Below, piece by piece: positions 1 to 7,417 of a stretch of DNA of 12,179 bases; positions within the stretch are counted from its first letter, which is position 1, and every line of letters starts with the position of its first letter. Source of the DNA: Bacteroidota bacterium (GTDB lineage: Bacteria; Bacteroidota; Ignavibacteria; Ignavibacteriales; Ignavibacteriaceae); the NCBI GenBank assembly GCA_023453665.1, contig JAEXTA010000022.1:1-12179 (forward strand). The letters run 5' to 3'. Position numbers and translations under genes: made by a program. The notes below the pieces were generated by a model. That model saw only the letters and a program-made list of their open reading frames with translations. It was not told the origin of the DNA and made no database searches.

Positions 1-1083
1 GAGCTGGGTCGTGAACGAATAACAAAGCTTGTTGATGCGGGTAATCCATTTCTTATTCAATCAAATGTATTTACACTTCTTCACCAGTTAAAACAGGTTT
101 GTAATTTTGGGGCTAACAAAGAGTCGAGTGGTAAATCTGATTTGCTTCAAAAGCATATGGATATTATTGTAAAGAACAATAAGAAAGTTGTGATATTCTC
201 CCAGTATGACAAACTCGGTGTTAAAAGGATTGAATCTTTATTCAAAAAACTGGCGATAAACTTTGTAAGTTATCAGTCAGGCATGTCAATGAAAGAAATG
301 GAATCAGCAATAAAATCTTTTACATCTGACAAATCCGTTACCGCTTTTATTGCAGGAGTAAAAACCGACAGGGTTAAAGTTAATCTTGGTCAGGCATCCT
401 ACATTATTAATTTCGATCAATGGTGGAATCCTGTAACAACTATTAAGACTGAAGAGAATATCAATAACGTTGAAAAAAATACACCCCAGCAGTTCGAAAT
501 GATTAATTCAATAAACTACTTTGTAAAAGGTACGATTGAAGAAAAAATTCGTGAAATGCTTTTTGAAAAAGGATTACTTGAAGAAAACATAATTGAGTAT
601 CTCACTCCTGATATGATAAATGATTTAATTTCAAATGATGAATGGCTACAAATTCTGGATATTTCAACTGATAATGACAAAGGACGTGAAGAAGCGAAAC
701 TAATTGGTACATTAACAAAAATTCAAAAATTAACCGGTGCTGAATTCATCGAAAAAGCTATTTCATTCTTTGGAAAATTAGGTTACAAAAATCTTAAATC
801 CGAACCGACACCAATTCCAAATGATATTAATATATCCGGTACTGTAAACAGATTCGGAAAAGAATATCGTTTGTCTGCAAAATGCCTCATAACTGAAAAT
901 ACAGATCCATCATATTTAAATAGTTACCTGCGCGAAGAAGAACAAAAGAATACTACAGGAAAAATATTCATTTTAACGCCGGCACTGCTCGAAGATGATG
1001 TGTGTTTTTACGCAAGAAAAAATGTCATGATCATACCCGGAAATCTTCTCTCCAAATATTATTCATTATTTAAGATACTTTAG
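1..1083 (+). CDS. SNF2-type helicase C-terminal lobe fused to Mrr-like nuclease fold (5' partial)
   Basis: The frame is open from the first base, so the start and the ATP-binding lobe lie outside the window. A segment resembling the SNF2 bridging region (TLLHQLKQVCNF) is followed by the second RecA lobe: motif IV-like KVVIFSQY at 184-207, NFDQWWNP at 409-432 and the closing helix GTIEEKI near 529-549. These mark a Swi2/Snf2 helicase lobe. Catalytic motifs are poor: the motif V glycines are replaced (VKTDRVKVNL, 358-387), and in motif VI both usual arginines align with asparagines (codons 457 and 466). The last 120 residues open with LTGAEFIEKAISFFGKLGYK and end with ARKNVMIIPGNLL, the pattern of Mrr-type restriction endonuclease domains, but the usual (E/Q)xK is SAK. 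Inference: a helicase-nuclease-derived protein that may no longer hydrolyse ATP or cut DNA. Family assignment of the helicase lobe is fairly secure; the Mrr-like call is moderate. No clear terminator follows. Confidence 0.8.
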   Translation, partial: ELGRERITKLVDAGNPFLIQSNVFTLLHQLKQVCNFGANKESSGKSDLLQKHMDIIVKNNKKVVIFSQYDKLGVKRIESLFKKLAINFVSYQSGMSMKEMESAIKSFTSDKSVTAFIAGVKTDRVKVNLGQASYIINFDQWWNPVTTIKTEENINNVEKNTPQQFEMINSINYFVKGTIEEKIREMLFEKGLLEENIIEYLTPDMINDLISNDEWLQILDISTDNDKGREEAKLIGTLTKIQKLTGAEFIEKAISFFGKLGYKNLKSEPTPIPNDINISGTVNRFGKEYRLSAKCLITENTDPSYLNSYLREEEQKNTTGKIFILTPALLEDDVCFYARKNVMIIPGNLLSKYYSLFKIL

Positions 1084-1251
1084 TAAAATCTTCACTCAGT
1101 TAAATATTTTCACGAAAATTACAATTTTGATGCAATTTTTTTTGAGTTAATTTTCCGGTGTTAATTTTTATTTTGAGTTATAGAAAATTTTTTCTTCAGG
1201 TATTTAAACTAATACTCACATAGAATTGTCCTACTACCGATAACATTTATT

Positions 1252-1258
1252 AGGAAAG
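1252..1258 (+). promoter_or_regulatory. Shine-Dalgarno of the receptor gene; sets the ATG start
   Basis: AGGAAAG lies 5 bases before the ATG at 1264. The in-frame GTG at 1258 overlaps this purine run, so the ATG is the better start. Confidence 0.6.
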
Positions 1259-1263
1259 TGATT

Positions 1264-3675
1264 ATGTATAAAATCAGAACGATGATTTTGCTTGTTATTT
1301 TTAGCACGGCCTATATGATAGCCCAGCCGGGACAGATTTCAGATAACAGAATATCAGGAACTGTATTTGATTCGATTAGCGATGAACCAATTGAATATGC
1401 TAATATCGTTTTATTGACATTACAAGATTCATCGATGATAACCGGAACCGTGACGGATCAGAATGGTGGATTCAGTATTTCAAATGTTAAACCAGGGAAT
1501 TATTTACTTGATGTCCGCTTCATAGGGTATGAAGATAAAAGATTTAATATTGAAATTTCCGATTCAAAACCGGTTGTGAATATTGGAAAAATCTCCATAT
1601 CACCCTCAGCCATAAATCTTGAAAATGTTATTGTTGAGGGAGATCGTTCCCCTGTTACCTACCATATTGATAAAAAGGTAGTTGACGTAAATAAAATGCA
1701 GACTGTCATTTCCGGTAATGCTGCTGACGTTCTGGAAAATGTTCCATCAGTAACTGTTGATATAGAAGGAAATGTCAGTTTAAGAGGAAGTACAAATTTT
1801 ACTGTGCTGATTGACGGAAGACCCTCTGTAATGAGTGCGCAGGACGCGCTTCAGCAAATTCCCGCAAGTTCAATTGAAAAGATTGAAATAATAACAAACC
1901 CGTCTGCAAAATACGATCCTGACGGAACTGCAGGAATTATAAATATTCTGCTAAAGAAAAATGAAAATATGGGAATGAGCGGAATACTTAACACAAATGT
2001 TGGGCTTAATGATAAATATGGCGCTGACTTTCTAATCGAAAACAGAAGCGAAGCTTTCACAACAAATTTTGGTATCGATTTCAACAAACGAATATTTCCC
2101 GGAAGCAGCCGTGAAGAAAACAGATTCATAATTGATAATTCAACTTCATTCTTAAATTCTTCCGGCTCTGCTGAATGGGGCAGGATTGGTTATGGATTAA
2201 AGGGAGGAATGGAATTTAATCTGAGTGAAACTGATTTTGCAGGAATTGGTTTAAGATTTGGTTCACGTGACGGACAAAGAAATTCTTTCCTTAACTATCA
2301 GCAATGGTCACAGTCAGATCCTTCACAAAATATATATTCCAGCAACAGTGAAAGAAGCCGTGATGGCAAATTCTATTCAGCTAATATGACATACATAAAA
2401 AAACTTGGAACCAAAGGACATGAGATTAAAACTGAATTTGATTTTGGTTTCGATGATTCAGATGAATTCACATTAACAACGGAAATTGAAAATGGTTTAC
2501 AGACGGGTGGAAGAAGAACCGGTGAAAACGGACCATCAAAAGAGTTTGAAGGTAAATTGGATTATACTTTGCCATTTTCTGAACAAAGTAAATTTGAAGC
2601 TGGTTATGAAGGTGAAATAGAATCATCCGACGAAAATAATGATCTGTCAATTTTTAATTCTGTTACAGGAGTATATGAAGTTCAGGAAGAGTTTTCGAAT
2701 TCAACAAGATACCTTGAAAGCGGACATTCCATTTACTCAATTTATTCTAATCAGTTTTTGGGTGTCGGAATACAAGCCGGCGTAAGAGCCGAATATACTT
2801 ACCGCACCATCGAACTCGTAAAACAGAACCAGGAATTTAAAATAGATCGTTGGGATTATTTCCCTACTATTCACTCTTCCTATAAGTTTGATGAGGGCAC
2901 TCAGCTAATGGCAAGTTACACACGCCGTATTCAACGTGCACGTGGATGGCATCTTGAACCGTTTTTAACATGGATGGATGCGAATAATGTAAGGATTGGT
3001 AATCCATCTTTACTACCGGAATTTATTGATTCATACGAAACCGGAATTCAATCTTTCATCGGTGACATATCTGTATCTGCAGAATTGTATTACAGAAAAA
3101 CCAACAACAAAGTTGAAAATATTAGATCAGTTTACCAGGAAAATGTAACTTTGAATTCGATTCAAAATGTTGGTTCTGATCATGCCGTTGGAACTGAACT
3201 TATGGTCATCGCTGATCCGTTTGATATCTGGAACGTCAACATTATGGCTAACATTTATAATTATAAAGTTGAAGGTGTTATTGAAGAACAAACATTTTCA
3301 AGAACAAGTAACAGCTGGACAGGACGATTAAACAATGTATTTAAGTTATCTGACGTAACACAAATGCAGTTCAATATTAACTATAATAGCCCCACTGTTT
3401 CTTCACAGGGAAAGCGGGAAGGATTCTTTTCATCTGATGCAGCAGTAAAACAAGATTTATTTAACAGGAAGTTATCGTTAATATTACAAGTCCGCGATTT
3501 ATTCGGCACAGCAAAACATGAATTTTCATCACAGGGACCTGATTTCTATAATTACAACTATTTTGAAAGAGAGTCCCCGTTTGTAATGCTAAGTTTCAGA
3601 TGGAATTTCAATAATTATAAACCAAAGCGGGACCGTGCAGATCAGGAAGGAATGAACCAGGTAGAAGATTTTTAG
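1264..3675 (+). CDS. TonB-dependent-receptor-like outer-membrane beta-barrel protein
   Basis: 803 residues from the ATG at 1264. A signal peptide (MYKIRTMILLVIFSTAYMIA, cleavage probably near residue 20) is followed by a carboxypeptidase-regulatory-like beta sandwich (about 28-115; SGTVFDSISDEPIEYANIVL, then the GGFSISNVKPGNYLLDVRFIGY signature). A plug domain follows at about 125-233 (DVLENVPSVTVDIEGNVSLRG, VLIDGRPS, IEKIEIITNPSAKYDPDGTAGIINI), and the rest is alternating-pattern beta barrel. The last strand-like segment is FVMLSFRWNF, followed by a polar tail of about 20 residues. This is the architecture of the Bacteroidota outer-membrane beta-barrel family related to TonB receptors; such proteins sit in the outer membrane and bind or import ligands. 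No SusD-like partner is adjacent and I see no clear TonB box, so neither substrate nor energy coupling can be stated. The gene appears to be transcribed alone; the first good downstream forward terminator is at 3919-3958. Confidence 0.9.
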   Translation: MYKIRTMILLVIFSTAYMIAQPGQISDNRISGTVFDSISDEPIEYANIVLLTLQDSSMITGTVTDQNGGFSISNVKPGNYLLDVRFIGYEDKRFNIEISDSKPVVNIGKISISPSAINLENVIVEGDRSPVTYHIDKKVVDVNKMQTVISGNAADVLENVPSVTVDIEGNVSLRGSTNFTVLIDGRPSVMSAQDALQQIPASSIEKIEIITNPSAKYDPDGTAGIINILLKKNENMGMSGILNTNVGLNDKYGADFLIENRSEAFTTNFGIDFNKRIFPGSSREENRFIIDNSTSFLNSSGSAEWGRIGYGLKGGMEFNLSETDFAGIGLRFGSRDGQRNSFLNYQQWSQSDPSQNIYSSNSERSRDGKFYSANMTYIKKLGTKGHEIKTEFDFGFDDSDEFTLTTEIENGLQTGGRRTGENGPSKEFEGKLDYTLPFSEQSKFEAGYEGEIESSDENNDLSIFNSVTGVYEVQEEFSNSTRYLESGHSIYSIYSNQFLGVGIQAGVRAEYTYRTIELVKQNQEFKIDRWDYFPTIHSSYKFDEGTQLMASYTRRIQRARGWHLEPFLTWMDANNVRIGNPSLLPEFIDSYETGIQSFIGDISVSAELYYRKTNNKVENIRSVYQENVTLNSIQNVGSDHAVGTELMVIADPFDIWNVNIMANIYNYKVEGVIEEQTFSRTSNSWTGRLNNVFKLSDVTQMQFNINYNSPTVSSQGKREGFFSSDAAVKQDLFNRKLSLILQVRDLFGTAKHEFSSQGPDFYNYNYFERESPFVMLSFRWNFNNYKPKRDRADQEGMNQVEDF

Positions 3676-3829
3676 TTTTATTATATCTGATTAAGTAGTA
3701 GTGTAAATTATTTTTTCAATAATAATTCGGTTTTCAATCATAAATCATTGGAATTGACAAAAGTTTCAAAATATTGATTAATTTTTTACAGTTAATAAAA
3801 ATAAATTTTAAAAGGTCTATCATATATCA

Positions 3830-3857
3830 TTGAAATCTGATTAAAGAATATTATATT
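3830..3857 (+). promoter_or_regulatory. sigma70-like promoter before the candidate small RNA
   Basis: TTGAAA (3830-3835) and TATATT (3852-3857) each match five of six consensus bases with a 16-bp spacer. The expected transcription start (about 3863-3865) coincides with the beginning of the first hairpin. The -10 region also reads TATATTTG, which fits the TAnnTTTG box of Bacteroidota promoters. A second candidate lies upstream: perfect TTGACA at 3754-3759, with a weak ATTAAT at 3777-3782. Confidence 0.4.
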
Positions 3858-3861
3858 TGAA

Positions 3862-3958
3862 TTGTAATTCTGTTTTTCTAACTGCAGTAGAAACTAAAGA
3901 ACAGGATTACAACCCCCAGCCCAAAGTGTTCCTGCCCGGCACTTTGGGCATTTTTTTT
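3862..3958 (+). ncRNA. candidate structured small RNA ending in an intrinsic terminator
   Basis: About 97 nt with two consecutive hairpins. The first pairs TTGTAATTCTGTT (3862-3874) with AACAGGATTACAA (3900-3912): 13 bp, one of them G-U. Directly inside it, TTTCTA (3875-3880) pairs with TAGAAA (3888-3893) around the loop ACTGCAG, leaving a 3' bulge CTAAAG. A C-rich linker (CCCCCA, 3913-3918) leads to the terminator hairpin at 3919-3949 and eight T. A plausible promoter ends 4 bases before the element. It sits 186 bp after the receptor stop codon, so it could instead be a structured 3' end of that mRNA. I do not recognise a known RNA family. Expression is not shown by sequence alone. Confidence 0.45.
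3919..3958 (+). terminator. strong rho-independent terminator (+)
   Basis: GCCCAAAGTG (3919-3928) pairs perfectly with CACTTTGGGC (3940-3949) across an 11-nt loop (TTCCTGCCCGG), followed by A and eight T (3951-3958). It serves the candidate small RNA and/or the receptor mRNA. It also isolates the small gene at 4070 from upstream transcription. Confidence 0.9.
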
Positions 3959-4069
3959 GGCTTCCGGTTAAATACTTCTGTTCAGAAAGCCTGTACTTTT
4001 GCCAAACCTTTATCAATAAAAAAAATTTTCGATAATATCCTGTTATGTATTTATATGTTAGGAACTACG

Positions 4070-4369
4070 ATGATTTGGTTTAGGATAATATTACCGCAAA
4101 TACAACCACTGAATTCTTTGGAGAAATATCTCCGGAACGATTTCAATAATTTTTATAGTAACCAGCAAGAGCCTTTTCAACTGACCCTCTACAGAACGAT
4201 TAATTCTGATGAAAGCACTAAAGAATTCTACATTAGTTCACCTTGTGAATTAGGACTGTTGATGAATGAAGAATTTGTAAAGTACAATATATCGCCCGTT
4301 AACCCACCCGATATTGATTTGCTTGTATTCGTCAGCGGCTCTGTTTATGAATTGGAATTCAATTTTTAG
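4070..4369 (+). CDS. small protein of unknown function (99 aa)
   Basis: I do not recognise this protein. It starts MIWFRIILPQIQPLNSLEKY and ends SGSVYELEFNF. It is overall acidic, with a hydrophobic start, a polar middle (NSDESTKEFYISSPCELG) and a beta-like end (DIDLLVFVSGSVYELEF); no clear signal peptide or membrane helix. The ATG at 4070 was chosen because AGGA (4060-4063) lies 6 bases upstream. The open frame extends back to 3857, but that part runs straight through the terminator hairpin at 3919-3958 and cannot be coding in an ordinary way. It converges with the minus-strand gene at 4433. The hairpin between them has a T-tract only on the minus strand, so this gene lacks an obvious terminator of its own. 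A real gene is likely but not certain. Confidence 0.6.
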   Translation: MIWFRIILPQIQPLNSLEKYLRNDFNNFYSNQQEPFQLTLYRTINSDESTKEFYISSPCELGLLMNEEFVKYNISPVNPPDIDLLVFVSGSVYELEFNF

Positions 4370-4374
4370 TAAAT

Positions 4375-4405
4375 AAAAAAACCCGGAACAGAAAAATGTT
4401 CCGGG
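4375..4405 (-). terminator. rho-independent terminator for the minus-strand transcript
   Basis: CCCGGAACA (4382-4390) and TGTTCCGGG (4397-4405) form a perfect 9-bp stem with a 6-nt loop. On the minus strand the stem is followed by a T-run (A-run at 4376-4381 on plus). On the plus strand no T-run follows, so it should act mainly on the gene at 4433-4741. Confidence 0.85.
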
Positions 4406-4432
4406 CAGCTAATTGATATATCTTCAAAAACA

Positions 4433-4741
4433 TTAATGAACTTTTTGCTTTATCATTTCGTTGAGATATTCTTTTAGATTTTTACAATCGCTGATTATTA
4501 AATCCATTTCCCTTTGCCTGAATGATTCATACCCCTCAGTATATTTTTGTCCTGAAAAAATTTTCCAGTTAAAATTGATTCCCGAAATCAGATTCAGGAT
4601 CATTTGATCAGAAGTTGACGACTGAATTTTTGGCACTTCATAACTAACTAGTTGATTTATATCCTCGATATTTTTTACAGCATGTAAGAGTATCGTAGAT
4701 TCCAGAAGTTCGATAGATGACAGTATTTCAATAACACTCAA
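4433..4741 (-). CDS. small helical protein of unknown function (102 aa)
   Basis: I do not recognise this protein. It looks mostly alpha-helical and soluble: a leucine/isoleucine-rich first third (SVIEILSSIELLESTILLHAV), a middle with NLISGINFNWKIFSGQKYTE, and a charged C-terminal helix (QREMDLIISDCKNLKEYLNEMIKQK). The start is TTG at 4741, supported by a very good AAGGAG six bases upstream; no better ATG exists nearby. The gene ends 28 bp before its terminator. No terminator was seen between it and the response-regulator stop at 5023, so it may be the distal gene of the kinase/regulator transcript. A TATACT box (minus strand, 4866-4871) could instead give it its own promoter. Confidence 0.7.
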   Translation of the reverse strand: MSVIEILSSIELLESTILLHAVKNIEDINQLVSYEVPKIQSSTSDQMILNLISGINFNWKIFSGQKYTEGYESFRQREMDLIISDCKNLKEYLNEMIKQKVH

Positions 4742-4747
4742 TATATA

Positions 4748-4753
4748 CTCCTT
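4748..4753 (-). promoter_or_regulatory. Shine-Dalgarno supporting a TTG start
   Basis: On the minus strand AAGGAG precedes the TTG at 4741 by 6 bases. It is the strongest ribosome-binding site in the window and the reason to accept a TTG start. Confidence 0.7.
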
Positions 4754-4784
4754 TCTAACTAATTGGTTGCTGAACAGTTTAGAA

Positions 4785-4985
4785 TTAAGACAAGACAGTT
4801 TTCAGCTCTATATCATCAGGATTTTGTTTTACCTCCAATAATTGATTAAACAACACAGGAATTTGAGTATAATTTATCATGTGTTGAAAATCTAAACAAG
4901 AATTATTTTTTTTGTTGCCGGGATCAGCACTGAACTTGGGAATGACAATTTCGGAGATCGAAGCACTTTTAGAATTGAATACTAT
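4785..4985 (-). pseudogene. startless protein-like reading frame, possible gene remnant or 31-aa peptide
   Basis: Reading the minus strand from 4985, the frame stays open for 66 codons up to TAA at 4785-4787. It gives protein-like text such as ASISEIVIPKFSADPGNKK and VLFNQLLEVKQNPDDIELKT. It has no ATG, GTG or TTG until the ATG at 4880-4878, which would give only 31 residues (MINYTQIPVLFNQLLEVKQN and on), and no ribosome-binding site precedes it. A stop (TAA, 4986-4988) closes the frame upstream. It could be the 3' end of a decayed gene, a small peptide, or chance. It lies between the response regulator and the small gene at 4433-4741, on the same strand. Confidence 0.25.
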
Positions 4986-5022
4986 TTAATTTCAAGGAGA
5001 ATTAATTAACCGGTGATTCACA

Positions 5023-5661
5023 TTATTGTATAAGGTTGTTTCTAATCGCGTAATGAATCATTTCAGCATTTGATTTTAATTTTAATTTATCCAGTATCCT
5101 TGTACGATATGTGTTCACTGTGGTAGGACTCAATGAAAGCTGATCTGCGATATCCGCCTGGCTTACACCTTTTGCTATCATAGTCATAATCTGGAATTCT
5201 CTTTCCGAAAGCTTTTCATGCAATTTTTTAGTCAGGTCAAAATCAAGCCTTGATGCAATCATATCAGCAAGTTTGGTGCTTACGTACTTACTGCCGGATG
5301 TAATTTTATTTATAGCGACCAGCAATTCATCGGAGGCGGAATCTTTTGTAACATAACCCATAGCACCGGCTCTGAACACTCTTTCGGCATATTGTTCTTC
5401 AGGATATGCACTTAGTATAAGAACTTTTATTTCAGGCTTTAGGGCTTTAACTTCTGACAGTACTTCTATACCGGACTTATCAGGTAAATTAATATCAAGT
5501 ATCATCAGATCAATTTCGTTATTACGAACAAATTCTGTCGCAGAAGCTGCGTTGTTAAACTCCCCTACCACTTCAAATCCACTCTGGGAAAGAAGAAGTT
5601 TTTTTAATCCCTCGCGGATAAGTATATGGTCGTCCACGATCAGAGTTTTAATAATATTCAT
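5023..5661 (-). CDS. NarL/LuxR-family response regulator
   Basis: 212 residues. The N-terminal receiver domain (about 4-120) has all the expected residues: acidic pair D10-D11, phosphoacceptor D56 in LMILDINLPDKSG, S84 in LILSA, and K106 in GYVTKD. A short linker leads to a LuxR-type helix-turn-helix (about 149-210: LSEREFQIMTMIAKGVSQADIADQLSLSPTTVNTYRTRI in successive parts), the DNA-binding output. It is most like the NarL/UhpA/GacA group and is expected to act as a cytoplasmic transcription factor once phosphorylated. It starts at ATG 5661, 5 bp after the stop of the HisKA_3 kinase, so the pair is co-transcribed and almost certainly cognate. No strong ribosome-binding site is visible at this start, which suggests translational coupling to the kinase. 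Target genes cannot be read from the window. Confidence 0.95.
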   Translation of the reverse strand: MNIIKTLIVDDHILIREGLKKLLLSQSGFEVVGEFNNAASATEFVRNNEIDLMILDINLPDKSGIEVLSEVKALKPEIKVLILSAYPEEQYAERVFRAGAMGYVTKDSASDELLVAINKITSGSKYVSTKLADMIASRLDFDLTKKLHEKLSEREFQIMTMIAKGVSQADIADQLSLSPTTVNTYRTRILDKLKLKSNAEMIHYAIRNNLIQ

Positions 5662-5666
5662 TAGCT

Positions 5667-7367
5667 TTATTCAGTTTTTAGTTCAAGTTCTATTTTAGTT
5701 CCCCTACCCGGATTACTTTCAACGATTAAATTACCATCAACAGATTGTGCCCGTTCTTTCATACCAAGTAATCCAAAAGTATTTTTATTCTGAATTTCAT
5801 TAAAATCAAAACCGATACCGTCATCGGTTACAGTTAGTTTTATTGTGCCGTTATTTTTAATTACTGATACATCCACTGTTTTTGCATTAGCATGTTTTTT
5901 AATATTTGTAAATGATTCCTGCATTACACGTAATATAATATTTGCTTTTTCACTTTTTAGTTGGTCATCAACGTTCTCATGCCTGAAAGTACATTTGATT
6001 CCGCTCTTTTCATTGAATTGTTTTATTTCATAATCAATCGCGCTTAAAAGACCCAGGTTATCCAGTATATCAGTTCTTAGTTCTGAAATAAGTTTACGAA
6101 GTCTCTGAGTTGACTGATTGATCATCCCATTCATTGAGTCTATTTCGTTTTTGAAACTATCTTCATCGAATTGAGATGTGTTTTTGAGAACTTCCTTACT
6201 CATCAGGTTTAATGAAATTTTGAGTGAAGTTAAAATCTGTCCGAGTTCATCATGGAGTTCTCGCGCAATTGCCGCTCTTTCCTGTTCTCTTACGCTCTGC
6301 AGATGTTGTGCAAGTGATCTTAATTTCTGTTCCGACTGTTTAAGTTCTTCCCTTGCTAAAAATTTTTCAGTTACATCGGTAACTACCGAAACAACCTGGA
6401 TAACGTTCCCATCTTTTCCAAATATTGGCGCCGCAGATAAATATAAATTTACTTTTGAGCCATCCTTTCTCTTCCTCACTACTTCAATTCCATATAAAGC
6501 CTCGCCCTTTAGTATCCTGTTAAAGAAACTAAAAAATTCATTTCTTTTTTCTTCAGGAACTACCGGCAGGATTTTTCCGATTACCTCTTCATGTTTCCAT
6601 TGAAATATTTCTTCGGCTGCTTTGTTCCAAATATGCCCAACTTTTCCATCCGGTGATAAAAGAATAATTGCAGCAGGCGACGCATTGATTATACCCTCAA
6701 GATAATCGTGCATTTCTTTTAATTGTAACTGAGTTTTTCTTTTTTCGGTTACATCTCTTGCTATAACCATAACTCTGTCATCCGAAAGTTTTGCAGGGTT
6801 AAGATCAACATAAATGGCTGAGTCACCGGTTGTTAAAATCTTTTCGCCATCTAATTCATTTAACTCATGATTGTTCGACGTGGTGTCTTCTTCATTCAAT
6901 AGAAAGTCAGCAAGTTTTTGCCCAAATACATTTTTGCCTGTTGATGATACAAGGCTTTCAGCTTTTTTATTCAGCTCAATAATTTTTCCTTCGGAATCAA
7001 GAACGAAAATACTGTCGGCTGCCTGTTCAATGAGTATTCTGTTTAACTCTTCTTTTTTACGTAACTGAACTTCAGTTTTTTCAAGTTTAATTCTGCTCTG
7101 TTTTTCATTCTCGTATGAATATTCAAGACTATTCATCCATCGTTTTGATAATCCGAATAAAAGAATCGATGTGACTATAACAAAAAACCAACCTTTGAAT
7201 GTTTGCAGGTTAGTTAATTCCGTCTGGTTTATTGCAATAAGACTGAGCAATGAGTCTGAAACAATAATCCATGTAGCTGCGATTATGAAATACCCGATAG
7301 AGATTTTTAAGTACGCTTTCAAATACCACCTTAAATTTTTACCACCAAAACACATAATAAAATACAT
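5667..7367 (-). CDS. membrane PAS-PAS sensor histidine kinase, HisKA_3 (NarX/DegS) type
   Basis: 566 residues from the ATG at 7367 (a GTG one codon earlier is also possible; neither has a clear ribosome-binding site). Two transmembrane helices (about 21-43 and 59-75) flank a short loop of about 15 residues, so there is little room for a periplasmic ligand domain. Two PAS domains follow (about 108-215, ending ARDVTEK; about 220-336, ending VTDVTEK). Then comes the HisKA_3 dimerisation segment with ERAAIARELHDELGQ, phosphoacceptor H372, and a HATPase_c domain: N box QESFTNIKKHANA (N488), G1 TDDGIGF (D516), G2 FGLLGMKER. This is the usual partner class of NarL-type regulators, matching the gene 5 bp downstream. 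Sensing is probably by the cytoplasmic PAS domains or the membrane segment; the signal is unknown. Confidence 0.93.
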   Translation of the reverse strand: MYFIMCFGGKNLRWYLKAYLKISIGYFIIAATWIIVSDSLLSLIAINQTELTNLQTFKGWFFVIVTSILLFGLSKRWMNSLEYSYENEKQSRIKLEKTEVQLRKKEELNRILIEQAADSIFVLDSEGKIIELNKKAESLVSSTGKNVFGQKLADFLLNEEDTTSNNHELNELDGEKILTTGDSAIYVDLNPAKLSDDRVMVIARDVTEKRKTQLQLKEMHDYLEGIINASPAAIILLSPDGKVGHIWNKAAEEIFQWKHEEVIGKILPVVPEEKRNEFFSFFNRILKGEALYGIEVVRKRKDGSKVNLYLSAAPIFGKDGNVIQVVSVVTDVTEKFLAREELKQSEQKLRSLAQHLQSVREQERAAIARELHDELGQILTSLKISLNLMSKEVLKNTSQFDEDSFKNEIDSMNGMINQSTQRLRKLISELRTDILDNLGLLSAIDYEIKQFNEKSGIKCTFRHENVDDQLKSEKANIILRVMQESFTNIKKHANAKTVDVSVIKNNGTIKLTVTDDGIGFDFNEIQNKNTFGLLGMKERAQSVDGNLIVESNPGRGTKIELELKTE

Positions 7368-7411
7368 CACCGATTACAAATGTGCCATAAGTTCTAAAAA
7401 AAGATTTTTCG

Positions 7412-7417
7412 ATTATA
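7412..7417 (-). promoter_or_regulatory. candidate -10 box for the kinase/regulator operon
   Basis: A perfect TATAAT on the minus strand, about 45 bp upstream of the kinase start, in the divergent spacer. No good -35 hexamer is found at 16-18 bp (the sequence there is ATTTTT-like), hence low confidence. Confidence 0.3.

Noticed and set aside
1084..1251. Terminator or promoter in the spacer before the receptor gene
   Set aside because: Only weak AT hairpins and no hexamer pair with proper spacing; nothing I can support.
3857..4069. N-terminal extension of the small gene at 4070
   Set aside because: It reads through a perfect intrinsic terminator with eight T; the AGGA before 4070 gives a better start.
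4930..4990. 15-codon plus-strand open frame (ATG at 4941, MTISEIEALLELNTI)
   Set aside because: Very short, isolated, and antisense to the more protein-like minus-strand frame.
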